Source: Naganishia liquefaciens (lineage: Eukaryota > Basidiomycota > Tremellomycetes > Filobasidiales > Filobasidiaceae). From it: a DNA stretch of 64,000 nt. Of the stretch, positions 46,879 to 59,407 are shown in pieces. The stretch covers positions 124,001 through 188,000 of the forward strand of contig BLZA01000017.1 in NCBI GenBank assembly GCA_013423385.1, read 5' to 3'. Under the pieces are notes generated by a model. That model saw only the letters and a program-made list of their open reading frames with translations, had not been told where the DNA came from and made no database searches. Made by a program: the position numbers and the translations under genes. The stretch's first letter is position 1. Each line of letters starts with the position of its first letter.

Positions 46879-48273
46879 CTATAATCGTCCATCTCCTTGG
46901 CCTGTCCAGAAAGCAAATTGCGCAGGGATCCCAGAAGTACTTTCGGTAAAGTACCCCTCCTCCCGGGCTTTGGCTTCTGACTCCAGTCTCTTTTTGCCTG
47001 GTCCTCTACGCTTGATTTCGCTCACATAGTGACAAAGCGTCCGACCCTTCTTCGCGCAATTATAACATACAGGGCGGCATCCGGTGCATCTTTAGGTCAG
47101 GCATGTCAGCGAATGAGTACGGTTTTTATAACCGGGCAGACTTACTTGAGTTTCTTGGCTTTATTAATGCAAGCAGTCCTGATCAGTCTCGAATGACATG
47201 GACAGACACAAATTCGGACTTACCACGACATCCTTCGCACGCGATACGTTGTTTGGCCATATAGGTATTGTCCATTGAGATCACCGTTCCCGAAGCGGGC
47301 TGTCCTTGAGCATTCATGTACGACCAAGGTTGGCGCATTGGGTGGTCGGCGAGATCATACGGTTTTCGCGAGCGCGGCGCACTTCTTGAAAGTGGCGAGT
47401 CGGAGAAGGGAAGGTCTCTCCCACTTCGCCTCGGACAGGATGGCAGCTGAGCCGTTGCCTGCGCCTGAGGTGGCACCGATTGAGGTAGGCTGGGCGACTG
47501 CGTGTCATAGGCAAAGAATCCTGGTTGGGGTAACGGCACACAGGCCATACCGTCCGTACTGTGAGGAACGCCTGACATCGTGGTCGGCGTTGAGAAAGAC
47601 GAGTCTAGCGACACGGGGGTCATGTAGTGCCTTGCAAGAGAGTTTTCAACAAGTAGTGGCGTCATCAATATCTCTTCCGGAGAGCCTGAAGATGACGCGC
47701 TGGCAGGTCGGCTGGACTGCGACAACATGGCGGCCTGTGTGAAGTGCGATGATGGCAAGTATTGGTATGCTGGTACGTGAACGTATGGTTGAGACGCCAT
47801 ATACGGCATCGATTGATGTTCTACGCGCGAGTCGCTTTGAATGAACGATGGTTGAGCGACCAGATGTTGACCGCCCGCGATGTGTACTGGATAGGCGTAC
47901 GGGACTTCATGGATGGCTATCGCACTAGCGCCCATGACTCCATTCTGCATATACTGTTGGTCCGGACTTTGGAAGTAGAGGTTCGATACACCAGTCGATG
48001 GCTGGCAAGTCATGAGGGAAGACTCGTGGGGGGTAACTGAGCCGCATCACGACCGAGGTCAGCACATCAGCACAGAGTTTGAAAGCGACGGGAGCGCGTT
48101 GACTCACCTGCCGCGATTGTTGTTGCGGATGGCGATGCCTTCACAAAGGAATATTCAGTTCCTCCAGATATCCTGTCGGCTGGGGGAGAACCCGTTTGGA
48201 AAAGGGAGAGTCCCAGTACGTTATCCACGCGTTTGACAGGGGCTTCGTGTGACGTTCTGGAGCAGATACACAT
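46879..48273 (-). CDS. Zn(II)2Cys6 transcription factor with C-terminal zinc cluster
   Basis: Fungal binuclear zinc-cluster regulator. A Gln/Ser/Pro-rich N-terminal region of about 300 residues precedes the cluster, an unusual order for this family. Two introns split the cluster; joining 47218 upwards, the 13-nt exon 47146-47158 and the last exon (about 46879-47093) gives CEGCRAKKLKCTGCRPVCYN and CAKKGRTLC: a C-x2-C-x6-C-x6-C-x2-C-x7-C array. The linker after it is basic (RRGPGKKR). The protein stops at 46879. A 5' exon around 48116-48273 joins through an intron near 48037-48115 (GTGAGT...CTCAG). The chosen ATG at 48273 is uncertain; more 5' exons may exist up to about 48660. Target genes unknown. 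Confidence 0.75.
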
Positions 48274-51200
48274 AGTAAGTGAACACACTGGATCGGTAAG
48301 TGGGACATCAATCACTTACTGCCTCCTGCTTTCTGTCACAAGGATTTGGGGACAAGCAGCCTGCGTTGTGCGTGAAACTGACGCAGATAAGTCGAGAGAG
48401 CGTGGCTCTGAGTCCATTCGTGCGAGATTTGCTGGTGCTTATGGGTGTCAGAATACCGAGATGTCGCTGAAGAGACGTTAAGACCGATGCTGGCTTTACG
48501 AAGGCGGAGAGGCAGGGGAGTCTGATTGGGCAATCTCTTCGCCGGTTTTGTTCTCCTCTAAGCATAGCTGGCAACGGGTACTTTAAGACGAACTCAGAGA
48601 ACAGGATGCGGTTTGAAGGACGTCGACAATCCACTGCAGAGCAGCGCTGAAGTCTCGGCAAGATCTTGTCTTTCCTGCCTGCGAGGCACTCAAGCTATCT
48701 GTCTGCTTCATCTGTGAGAACTGAACTGTGTATCCTGCTTACAGAGTAAGAACGGCTTGCTGACATTTTCGGTTGCAAGGTACAACTCAGAGTTGAAGTC
48801 CTCTGCCTGTATCTTGTCAGAGCTGTAGTGCGTCTTCTGCAGAAATCCTGGAACTGGTGGAGGACCTGTTCGGGGCCTTTGATGTTTCATCCGAGCAGGT
48901 CCCTCGGCTGACCCTCGGTCGCGGTACCTTCGGCACTCGGCAAGCGGGTCGGTGTAGCCCAATGTAAAGTAACCATCCACGCAGATGACACGCAAAAGGT
49001 TCGCGGACGGGAGTCTCACGTCAGCAGTTGGCATACACAGACAACCAGGTTCGAAGCCGGAATGTGGCCCAGCCTTTGTACTGCTTCCTGTGAGCTCCCC
49101 AGCCGGGTTCAAGAATTGTTGCTCCAAGCAATTCTCCAAGCTTTGGCTTTCCCGCGGCGAGCAGCCTCTCGCATTCCGCCCTAGGCATATCTGTAATATC
49201 GCAGCCATTGAGTTATCGATAGGTATCGCTAGCCTAGCTTCTTGCCCTTGGCTTCGTCACCACGTCAATGTCAGCATCAATGTTTTGGGTATACTATTAT
49301 TGTACCATTGATGTACCCTTCAGAGATAATGCTAGCTATTCCTGGGCAGCTTCAAGGGCTATTTACTGGCTTAGCCAGCTGCTTACCAGCTGCCTAACCC
49401 TCGGATAACATTTCGGACTCGGAAGCGATCAACAGCAGTCAACAAGCGGCTCAGCAAGCTAGTGAACAGCTCTATCGGACGCGAGCTCACCCGAGACACA
49501 CCAAGGTTACCCCAAGCAGTCCCAAGCTATTTCAATATATCAACAGCGGTTCCGAGAAATTTCCTTCGAGCGGTTCCTCGACCGGTGACAGATCCGACAA
49601 CGCCATCTCTCGCCTCTTGGCAACGGTCCGGAGGGCCTGACACTGAATAGAAGGAGAGGTTGATGAGAAGGTTGCTAACCGTACAAGCTTGTCCGCTCAA
49701 CAGTCAGCGTGTCCGCAGAATCGCAATCAAAACAAAGTGCAAGAAAGCTGGTACGTATCACGTAATTGTCGGGAACTCTGACGACTGAGTGAAGGCAATT
49801 GAGAAGACCAGCTTATCAGCTATCGAGTTCCGGCTAACATAGCATGACGCATGGCTTTGGCTCCTTGGAGCTATGGCTGGCTGGGTTATGGCTGCCGTAT
49901 ACAGGATAACTCCCACATGTATGCAATGAAAATGCTAATGAATGCTGCGCCTGTTACTCACTGCATGTGCCTCGGGTTCCCAAGCTGTTCCCGGGAGAAT
50001 GCCTCGGCAAGTCTCATGCGGAAAGACTAGTAGCTTAACAAGCTGCTGTCCATTTGAGAGATACCGCTGACAAAGCTATCGAACAGATATGGACAAAGCA
50101 CATGGTACAGCTGATGCTGCTGAACCGAAGAGCTAAGCTCTACGAAGCTTACCCGGAGTATTGCGCGGACTTGATCTTCGACTTATCTCGCAAATTTCAT
50201 GACACCACGTTACGTGACACCGCACCGTATCGCCATAGAGGGGCGATCAGAGGCAGGAGCTGAATGGCGCCAGAGCGCTCGCTGAGAAGCTGTCAGAGAG
50301 CCGTGCAGGAACCTCACGGGGACTATGGAAGCCCATGTTGATCATAGATTGATAGCTTATAACTTTTCAATACATTGTGTATCACGTAATTGGCAAACGC
50401 GTTTCACGCAGCTATTCAAGCTAGTCTTCATGCATTTATCCAGGGATGGTCCGGGACATATGCGTTGGACAGCTCGTCGGCGCGGCCAAGGCAAAATGAT
50501 AGTACAGCCTCTGTACTCGGGGCTCTGACACCTCGCTTGCCGGCTGTAAGGCATTCAGGTGGTCAAGCTGGCGACTTCCAACATTGTCCGGAGCGTCGCT
50601 GAATCAGGGGAGATAGAACTCCAGAGGCTAAATCAGAAGCGCTCAAGGCAGAATAAAACAATAAACAATTGTCGGAGCACATGTTGTAGGCGCTTTCATG
50701 AGAAGCGAGAACAGACACACTCATTGTGCATAGAATGATTGCAAGGTTTCGACCGACCGGTACTCCGGTACAGAAGACTGAGCCAAGGTTGCTGATATGA
50801 TTGGGACCGCCGCGAGTGGTGTGCGGGAGCAAGCTGCATGATCCGCTCGTCGAGGGCAAGAAGCTGGGCAAAACTGAGAAGCGGCTCGAAAACCTCTCGA
50901 ACATGCAATTGAAGTCGCGGGGCTGTCGATCCCGTAAGCGTTTCAAGATCGACGAGTAACAGCAACAGCTCGAGAGCTAGCTCGAAAGATTTCCATAAAC
51001 AGCTGCAAAGCTATAGCTGACTGCAAGCGGCGATTCTGTTCGGGATAGTCTTCGGGATGTCGGCAATTCTGTCGGTACACGGCGATCGCCAAGCTGTAGC
51101 TCAATAAGTACAGAAATACGCCGCTGGAGTGTACAAGCTGCTATACGACACTTCACATTTGGCACTCAGGTAGCTAGCTACACGGCAAGGTATACAAGTG

Positions 51201-51843
51201 GAACAGACGAGTATTCTGTATGTCAAACCACTCGTCCCTCAGTATCGGCTTCAGTACTACGTCAGCCAAAATAGCTTGAGCATAACACGAGCTACATGTT
51301 AGAGAAGCTGTTATCGACTAGCTTGCGTAGCTATCGAACCGGGCCTGGGTTCAACGATAACCGAGGAGCGTCTGCCTGTCTCATCCGATGTCACCTTGAA
51401 CGTTGGCGCTGCGGGCAGGCACGTTCGCCAGCGCGGTCAATTCAAATGAGTTGTACCTTCAGTGGTATCATTTGAATGTCGGACATCTCGGCCGGGTATT
51501 GGATTCGAGACAACCAACACAATTCCGCTTAGAGTGCAGGAGTCTGCGAGAGGATAGTTGCCTGATTTGCCTCATTAGCTGCGTGCGTACTTCACCTTTC
51601 GGTTTCAACCTGCCAGCTAGTCGCGCTGCAGCTCGACGTGCGTCAAATTCACGTGCAGTAAACCCTCTGACCGCTTTCACTACCAGCTCAACAACTCCTT
51701 CCGCACTCAGTCCGGCCGAGCCGTGAGTGAGGCTCGGCTGACGGCCTTTCAGCAAAGAAATTTCGTCGAAATCCATATTGGCCAGGTGCGAATCGACTTG
51801 GGCGTACGTCTTGAACATACAACTACCATACGAGCCGTCAGGC
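48274..51843. other. 3.6-kb gene-poor stretch
   Basis: By far the longest gap in the window. No conserved domain is visible in any frame. The sequence is distinctly rich in AGCT and short CAAGCTG/CAGCTG words, and long imperfect inverted and direct words recur (e.g. CGTAATTG, AGCTATCGA). A minus-strand frame 51468-51818 directly after the nucleoporin gene is open for 116 codons but matches nothing I know. It may be the remains of an old insertion or simply non-coding DNA; no terminal repeats were found by eye. Confidence 0.45.
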
Positions 51844-54800
51844 TTATGCTCGTGGGCTCACATTCCAAAAGTCCGGATTGCCTAGCCGGAGGGCCTCTTT
51901 TGACGCGTCTTTTAGAGCTCTAAGGTACTGCTCTATGGGCCGATTGTTTGTTAAGACATCGACTTGTCCCATCTTTTCGTAAATCGAGGCGTCCTCGCTC
52001 GCCACGATTGCAGAAAAGTCCAGCGCGCGTTGCAGATTACTGCAAGCAGGATCAGCCAAGTCGAACTCGTCGGAACGATCTGTTCCCCTCAGACTTACCT
52101 TTCCAAATGAGAGCTTGACTGCACCAATAATTCATGCAATCGCAGCACCAGGTCCCCCGTATACGATTGCCTTACGTTCTCGAACCCCCGATTGCGCGCT
52201 TCATCTGTATATGCAACGAGTCTAAGTCATTGCTGGCGGAATACTTCCGGAAGAAAGCACTGACTGAAGAGACTGGGTGAGAAGCTGGTCCAGCCGCTGT
52301 TCTGGAGCAATTGCGTTACCGCGTCGTATGCGCGATCGATAATGGGCTGCAAGAACGCCTGAGATGAGCACGATACCATATGTCGTCTTGATTGACCTAC
52401 GGCACGTTCATTTGCCCAGGTGATCTGCTCACTTAGCAACGACCTGGAAAAGATGGCCATAATGAACATCGTTCTCTGAGCGTTCGCTGAATATCACATA
52501 CCCTGGAAGACACGCTACTGGTCCGGCATCCCACTGTCTTTCCGCCTCGGAGAGAGCATCTAGAGTTTCCCGCAGCATGACGTGGAATCTCAGTTCTATG
52601 ATATTTTGTTCGATGCCAGCATCATTATCCTCAAGGCCGGAGCTTGACCCCTCATCCCTTAGGCTTTCCTCCTCGAATCGCGTGTGTGCAGCCTGACAAG
52701 TCTCAATAAGGTTTTGCGGCAGGGATTCCTCGAGTCGGCGGACAGCGGAGACGTTTTTGCTATCTGAAAAAGAACTGAGTACGATTGTGATGCGGGGAGG
52801 ACAGGAAGGACATTGGCGACTCACTGTACATCCAGCAGAAACAGATATTTGCCAGATTGAGCGCATCAGGATACGTTTCATCCACAAACACGAGCCATTC
52901 GAGTGATCGAATGATTTCGGACACGTCCTCCTTGCCAGGAGCGGTCCTTCTTCTCGACTCCTGGTACGATGCACCGCTCTTCAACTTGAACTGTTCCAAG
53001 ATCGATAAGTCTTCCTTCACCCCTCGCGGAACGAACGACGCACCTGTACGATACCCAGAAGAGGCCGGACTACTGAGTTGGCTATGAGACGGACGTTGAG
53101 ACCATGCTCACGGGCTCTCAGCAGAGCAACGCGCCTGTCGTCCTTGGAAGCATGTCTTCCCATAGCTTGAGGGTGATAGGGTCAGGCCGACTTACACAGC
53201 GACAATGTGGAAGCTTACATCGTAAGAAGCTCGCGTAACTGTCTTCGGCTGTGCCCTCACGCAATTCTGCTGCATAAATGGCCACCAATGTGTCCAATTG
53301 CTCGGTTTGTAACACGTCAAGATATGCCTGAATGGCAGCGTTGGCCAAATCCACGTCGATTTCTTGCTCAGTCAGACGGCGCAGTAGGATAAAGTGGGCG
53401 AAGAAACTAGTCAAGAGGACCGCATAGCTATGAAAGTAAGAAGCTTTAGCTTCGCGTCACATTTGGCCGATGATGGTAGGAACTTGCGATCTATCCATTT
53501 CCTGGAGTGCGTGTATCCTATCTACAAATTCGCGAATCCGGTTCTCCTCGTCACCCGAGATGATGGCTTGCTGTATACGCGCATAGGCATCTTGGGCCTG
53601 AGATCTGTTGGGCCGAATCTTGAGAGAATCCAGTAGAAGATACCGATGACTACTCACGCAACACCGTCTCGCTGAACCTTCTCTATGTGCTCAAACACTT
53701 GCTCCAAGTCTCCACGGAAATTGGTACTGGTCGAAGAAGTGCCGAACAGGCCATGCCAGTAGCCACCAACTTGATCGAGCTTGTCATCTATCCTATAACA
53801 CATCTTCAGTGACGACGGCTCAAGTGATGGATGGTTGCTTACCTAGCCATGATGAGACTATTCAGATGGGCCCACAGATGATCGTCCCAAGTATGACACA
53901 TTGGTAGGACGCTTTCCAGGTCACCCGAAAGGACGCCATACACTGCTCGCTCTGAAGCGGAAGCCGAGGACTGGGAGATCCATGTTTAGTCAGAGATGCC
54001 GCGTGTTCACATCTTATCTCACATTGTTGGCGACAGCTCGGCATGATTTCGCCCATAAACTACGTCGCATGTTGCCTTGCAGTCTCCCGGCATCGGATTC
54101 CGCGATATCTTCCGTGTCATCTATTTTCAGGTCAAGTCATGAGCGTGATTCAGCAGCCGGGTAGAATCAATCTTACAATATCCCCAGAACCTCGCTCCGC
54201 GTATCGTCGCCAGTCTCCAAGATTCTCCACTCCTGCTACACAGCTCTTCTGCATCATCGTAACGGCCTCTTCTTAGGGCATCGAAAATGGCCGAAAGGAC
54301 ATTTTCTTTCCTGGAAGCGTCTCTGCCCGCCCACTGGCCTGCCCCACGTATACCTTTTTCTCGAAGGTTGGAGTCGAGGTCAAGCGACAATGCTACACCC
54401 GTTCCCGACGCGGTGTCATAGGCGAATGTTATCTCTGATGTCCCATGAAGTCGCTGTAAGCGTTCAATCTCCTTTGCGGTGTCCGGCAGATACGTCGAGC
54501 GGAAGGTTGAGGCAGAACCGGTCGGCGGTCGCAGGGGATTCACATTCTCCAAGACCTGCTTGATAGCCTAGGCAAAAGAGAAAAGGAAAGTCGATGAGAT
54601 CAATCGTTTTCCAACTAGGTGTCACGATAAGGCTTACTATCCACTCGCGAAGCTGTTCATCATTATCGATGATGGCTTGAACCAGTCTTTCCGGAAGCGT
54701 GTACGGATTTGACTGCAATAGCTCCTTTGCGGTCGGACCTGCGGACCCCGCTGATAGCCTTTGTCTGGTGAGATCGATAATGAGCTTGCCGGCTCATAGG

Positions 54801-55095
54801 CATGTGTGAGGATACTTACTCTGTGAGAACAGCGAGCAAGTGCCAAGTCTGTGCCTGTAACCATAACCCATTCTGCAAATCCGCATTTTCCTCTGCATTG
54901 CACCTGTCCAGCTCGGTACGTCAATATGGGATACGTGCGAGCTCATAACGAAAGGCGAACTCACGCGGAAAGCGTTGCATCCCGCCAGCGAGCTGCCAAT
55001 CCATGTTCCGCGTCTATGATATCTTCCGCATTGCGCTGGCTCTTCTGGGCCTGGAAGACCTCTGCGAATTTTGCACAGTAAGCAGCTTGCTGCAT
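51844..55095 (-). CDS. Nucleoporin Nup84/Nup107
   Basis: Scaffold subunit of the Nup84/Nup107-160 Y-complex of the nuclear pore. The start MQQAAYCAKFAEVFQAQKSQ, followed by AEDIIDAEHGLAARWRDATL, matches the family's N-terminal helix. Mid-protein are PDTAKEIERLQRLHG and ALRRGRYDDAEELCSRSGES followed by WRLATIRGARFWGY, the hallmark 'A-ELC-x-x-G-x-x-WRAA' segment of Nup107. The C-terminal helices end RPIEQYLRALKDASKEALRL with NPDFW close to the stop at 51844. If a final intron at about 51801-51843 is spliced, a different tail would follow. Many introns of about 50 nt. Divergent from the Mgr2-like gene. Confidence 0.85.
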
Positions 55096-55397
55096 CTCGA
55101 TTCGTCTTGACGGCGATCAGAGAGCGATGGCTTGCTCTGCGTAACGGGTTGGATCGCAGTCCAATCTGCAAGGAAACATCAGATGGTGCAGCTGATGGTG
55201 ATATCACCATGGTGATCGATTGCTCGCTCGCTCGCCGCGCTTCCACTTGCGCTTTCTCCCACATCGCAGCTGACCGGCAACCAAGAGGTATTTCGACAGC
55301 TATTTCGACTCGAGTAGATCTCCTCGCCGACTTTAGTTAGACATCGTCAACCGTTCCGGAGACACACAGCATTCCTGCAGAAGAACACTAGCCCGCC
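55096..55397. promoter_or_regulatory. Divergent promoter, Nup84/107-like and Mgr2-like
   Basis: A 302-base head-to-head gap. A palindromic ATATCACCATGGTGAT block at 55199-55214 is the only striking word. Confidence 0.5.
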
Positions 55398-56090
55398 ATG
55401 CCTCCTCCTCCGCAAACTATGGGTGACGGTGGTGTCTGGCAGAAAGGTAAATCCTCCGCATTCTGTGGCAACGGGAATTACTCTTCGCCTTTACTGATCC
55501 TTTCTGATCCGCTCTACAGTGAAGATGGGTGCCTTAATGGGCAGTGAGTGATTTAGTACAGCCTCACCTACGAAGCATATTGAGGGAAAGCGGCATAGGC
55601 GGTGTCGGTTTGACCATCGGTTTCATCTTTGGCTCTTTCAGTATTCTCAGGTGAGTATTCATACGCTGATCGTCGGGTTTTCGAAGACCTGCTCAACTGA
55701 TTCTATCCTACTATCAGAGGCGGCCCTGGTCCTCGTGGAGCGCTCGCTACTCTGTCGCAATACATGTTGTCTTCAGGTATGACCCCTCTATGGCTCTGCA
55801 TGGACAGTTCCTGACATATTTCGCAACAGCTGCCACTTTCGGATTCTTCATGTCTATCGGATCTGTGAGAATACTCTGTCATCGATCATGGGCACCTCTG
55901 ATACTCCTCCATCCAGGTCATCCGAACGGATTCCCCCTATGCGCTCCCTATCGGCTATTCACCGACATTAATCGCTGCGGCGACTTCCGGACCCGTCTTC
56001 TCGTCCGCCCTTACACACAAGTTCCGCTCAGCTGAGAAGGTGGAAGTCGAGGTCATGCCACGTAGAGCAGGAGCGAACAGGTGGCTCTAA
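55398..56090 (+). CDS. MGR2: Mgr2/Romo1 family protein of the TIM23 translocase
   Basis: Inner-mitochondrial-membrane protein that works as a lateral gatekeeper of TIM23 in yeast (Mgr2; animal ROMO1). Six exons, 55398-55446, 55520-55543 (24 nt), 55599-55650, 55718-55776, 55830-55864 and 55917-56090; 393 nt, 130 aa. Conserved core: QKVKMGALMGSGVGLTIGFI with its GxxxG helix, then GSFSILRGGPGPRGAL, LSQYMLSSAATFGFFMSIGS and VIRTDS. The two GxxxG-type helices are those of ROMO1. The last exon adds about 55 residues beyond the 79-residue animal protein, rich in basic residues (ALTHKFRSAEK), as in longer fungal Mgr2. All exon joins keep phase. Confidence 0.93.
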
Positions 56091-56256
56091 GCCGTTCGTA
56101 GTGAGTAGGCTGTACATTGCCTCATCTGCCTGGATCTGATGATATGCTTCTGAAGGTGATTCTGTGATACAGTGTCCAATATACGACAATCATTACATAT
56201 GCTCTGGACCGTGAAAGATGCTTCGGTGCTTTGCCACTCACTACCAATCAAGATCT

Positions 56257-58565
56257 CTACATCTGACCCAAGAGAGTCTCCATATCTTGCTGCTGATGGA
56301 GGGCTGCATTGTAGTCTTCGATATCCGGATCCGTCGGAAACACTTCGTTGAGGTCTCCGCCAAACAGCTCTCCCTTTTCTCCAAAGTCGATATGGTGACT
56401 TGGCAATTGTTGCTCACCTTCCATGAGTGGCAAGAGGGTGTCGGTATTGCGTTGCTGCGCTTGATCGCCGTTGACATGCTCGCACTCAACCAAGTTGTTT
56501 TCGTGAGTGGTGTTCTGATCACGAGCCCATCGTCCCGCAATGATATCCGAGGGCAAAGGTGGATTGCGGAAGTCGTCAACAGCATTGTGATTGGACGTCT
56601 CTTGCGCAACCCGACCATAAGCATCTACAGCGAAATCTCTGGAATTGGTAGCAAGCAAGGGGTCCAGCGCGTAAGTTGCGGGATCTTGTTCAGGGACAAA
56701 GCCTGTTTGCGCTTTCAAGGGTCCTTGACGAGGAGCCTGGATGGCTTGCTGGTTGAACGGCAAGAGTTCGGGATTTGGTCCCCATTGTTGCGGGACGTGG
56801 ACCTGCGACGGATAAGGCATGACTTGATCAGGAAGCTGACCAGGCATGACATGACGAGCTTCGAGCGCCTGTTGCGGCTCCCTCCCCATCGCTTGATGTT
56901 CAATTGCGACAGGAACATGCATGTGGAGAGGCAGCTGTTCATCGACCCGTGGAAGCCTCACATTGGCTTCATGATACTGTTCCGGTGCCGGGAGTGGACC
57001 CATCGGTAGAACATTCCCGTGAGTGTCGACCGGATAGTATTCTCCTTCGTGATGTAGATTGCCATATGGGATCTCGAACCGCTCTTCGTACATCGGCCTG
57101 CCGAACGCGTCGACATAGACAATATTGGGTTGCTGATACCGCTCCTCGTAATACTGTGCTGGATGCACTCCACGTTGCATGTGATTGTTGGTCTGCTGAG
57201 CAAGCAGCATGCTGGTATCGATCCAGTGTTCCCGCATGGCTCACGCTCTCTCGGCTGCCTTTTCCGCTCTGATGGCACCTTTGGAGAGCTCCCCAGGGGC
57301 GTCCTTCCTCTTCCTGTCGGTGCGAATCATCGTTAGTGGCGAACGACTTCCTTCGAGCTTTCGGTGGACCCACCTTCTGCCCCTCTTGATGACGAGCTTG
57401 ATCTCTTCCAGATTGTCAACAAGGCCTGTTTTCTCTGCGATTTTCTCCTTGACTTCGCTCTCAAGCTCATCCCCGGCTTTCCCTTGGATTAGTAATGAGG
57501 CCACAGCGTCGCACTTGTCGTCTTCTAGTGGGTCCTTGCGTACGCGTCGCTGCAAACAACTTGTGTTAGTGGCGTGCTGCATCCGTCGTCATCACGCGAC
57601 TCACTCGAATAATGTCTGTGCGTCGGTATGCGGGCTGATAACGATAATTCGGATACCTGTGTGTAACGCCGTTTGAGCAGCACGTTCTTGACTGGTAAAG
57701 GGAACCTGACAAACATTCTCGCATGTTCTTTTTTCTCCCTCCTGGCTGCCTCGGTGAACTGTAGCTTGACTTCCGCGGGGGCCTCGGCCCACATCTTACT
57801 GGCCTGATGACGTCGGATGATCGCATGGGAGGCTCAATCCAGTGCACATTTTGACACGAGAATGACACTTACGACGATACTGATGTTCTGGTGCTTGACT
57901 TCAACGGATTTGGGGATCAGATTATTGTCCTGTCAAACAAGAAGCTTGTTATTCAAACTGTTGAAATTTGATGAATCTACTTACGGTGATATGCTTGCGG
58001 AAGAGAATGAAGCTGCAGAGAGGGTTCAGTCGTGAAGCCTGCTGGCAGCCGAGGAGGCTCCGCATCGTGAGACTCACGCATTTCTCGGGCGAGGAATGTG
58101 GCCGGGTGGTTGCTTTCTCGCATGTGACTTCTTCTTCTCAGGCACTTTGGTCTGTACTGGCGCCTGAGCAGGCGAATGGACGTGGAGGAGGGGTTGCCTC
58201 TGGTAGTCAGTTTGAGCATTTATGTTACCGAGCTGCTCCGGCAGCGGTTGATTCTCTCCGAGAATGGTGGAATCTGCCTGTGCAAGAGACTCAACCGTGA
58301 TGTTGGCTCCCTCATTTGGGGATGGAGGAGTGGTGGGGGTGTTTGCACTATCAGGAGAAGCCACGATTCGTTTGCCAGTAGGATTCCTTGGAACTGTAAT
58401 CGTCAGCTCAGTCTTGCCTTTATGGGAGGATGAGCTTTGCGGTTGATTGTTGTATGCGCTAAAATCTTGTATATCCTCGGGTTGCAGGTGGGCAAGGATG
58501 TTTCTAGCTGCACCAGACAGGTTGCCACCATGAAAAATTTCTGCTGAATCCGCAAGTGCCTGCAT
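56257..58565 (-). CDS. HMG-box transcription factor (MATA_HMG type)
   Basis: DNA-binding factor with one sequence-specific HMG box, spread over five exons: RPRNAFILFRKHIT (a 28-nt exon supplies FILFRKHIT), DNNLIPKSVEVKHQNISIV, ASKMWAEAPAEVKLQFTEAA and RREKKEHARM, then YPNYRYQPAYRRTDIIR. RPxNAFILFR and YPxYxYxPxYRR are the signature ends of MAT/Rop1-type boxes, which bind ACAAT-like sites. The intron before YPNY uses a GTTTGT donor. The N-terminal exon (MQALADSAEIFHGGNLSGAA) is Pro/Ser rich. The long C-terminal part (56257-57237) is Gln, Asn and Pro rich, likely an activation region. Similar boxes act in mating and filament genes of basidiomycetes; no mating-type context is seen here. Confidence 0.88.
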
Positions 58566-59407
58566 TTTCTGCAACTGCACCAAACCAGCAGTTGATACGC
58601 TTAGGCAGTATGATCCCCTACACTTCTTTTGTCTGAGTCACTTGACAACGGACAGGCCGAGAAAGGAGCAAGGAGGCACGATACTCGTAGCGAGATGCGA
58701 ATCTTTGAAGTGCTGTCAATAGCCAACAGATGTTCAGAAGTTTTTTCGTCAACTAATCCCAAGAGATATTGTCTTCCTGGTCCTGAGATTGTTCCGTAGC
58801 CTGTAGTGATGCAGGAGGAAAGCTATTCAGTTCCACGCGACATCCATTCATCTTGGTTTATATCAAAATTGCGTTGTCAACAGTGTCGTGAGATTAGCAT
58901 TGAGGCGCGTCAAAGGGTTCAGTTGTACAACAACTTCCGGTACAATGGAGGTTTGAGACAAAAGGACAATGTCACACCTATCAAGGCGCTGATCAAAAGG
59001 ATCAAAGGAACCTGATATGCTCCTTTTTCCAATAGCGTGTCCCTTTGAACAACTTGAATGACGCTTCAGACAACGGAAAGCTGTCAGGTCAAAACGCACG
59101 AGACAGTCTCCCTTTCTTGACGACATCGCCCGTTTCAGCATGGCTATAGACAGAGAGGGAAATGGCAAGACTCTTCGGACGATGGTGGATAGGTAGGGAG
59201 GCGCAGCTTTTTCTGGCATGGTTGCGATGCGATAGCTACGATGAGATATCGCCATCGTTGCGTGAAGAGATCTCACTGCACCTGGCTGCAGCGACGCAAG
59301 GTCGTCGGGAGGAACATCACCAGCGCGTGATGTTGTGGATGCGACCTGGAACAATGTGTGTCTCCGTATATACGACTATGTTGAAACCGAATTCAAACAT
59401 CTATGGT
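58566..59407. other. Intergenic, no gene seen
   Basis: An 842-base gap between the HMG-box start and the MFS stop; small frames only (e.g. 58806-59015), without family character. Confidence 0.5.

Noticed and set aside
49040-49060. B-box-like GGTTCGAAGCC
   Set aside because: No A-box at a proper distance, no paired arms and no T run; not a tRNA.
51468-51818. 116-codon frame just after the nucleoporin stop
   Set aside because: Could be a last exon of the nucleoporin, but the join that is available leads to another frame, and the frame itself matches no family.
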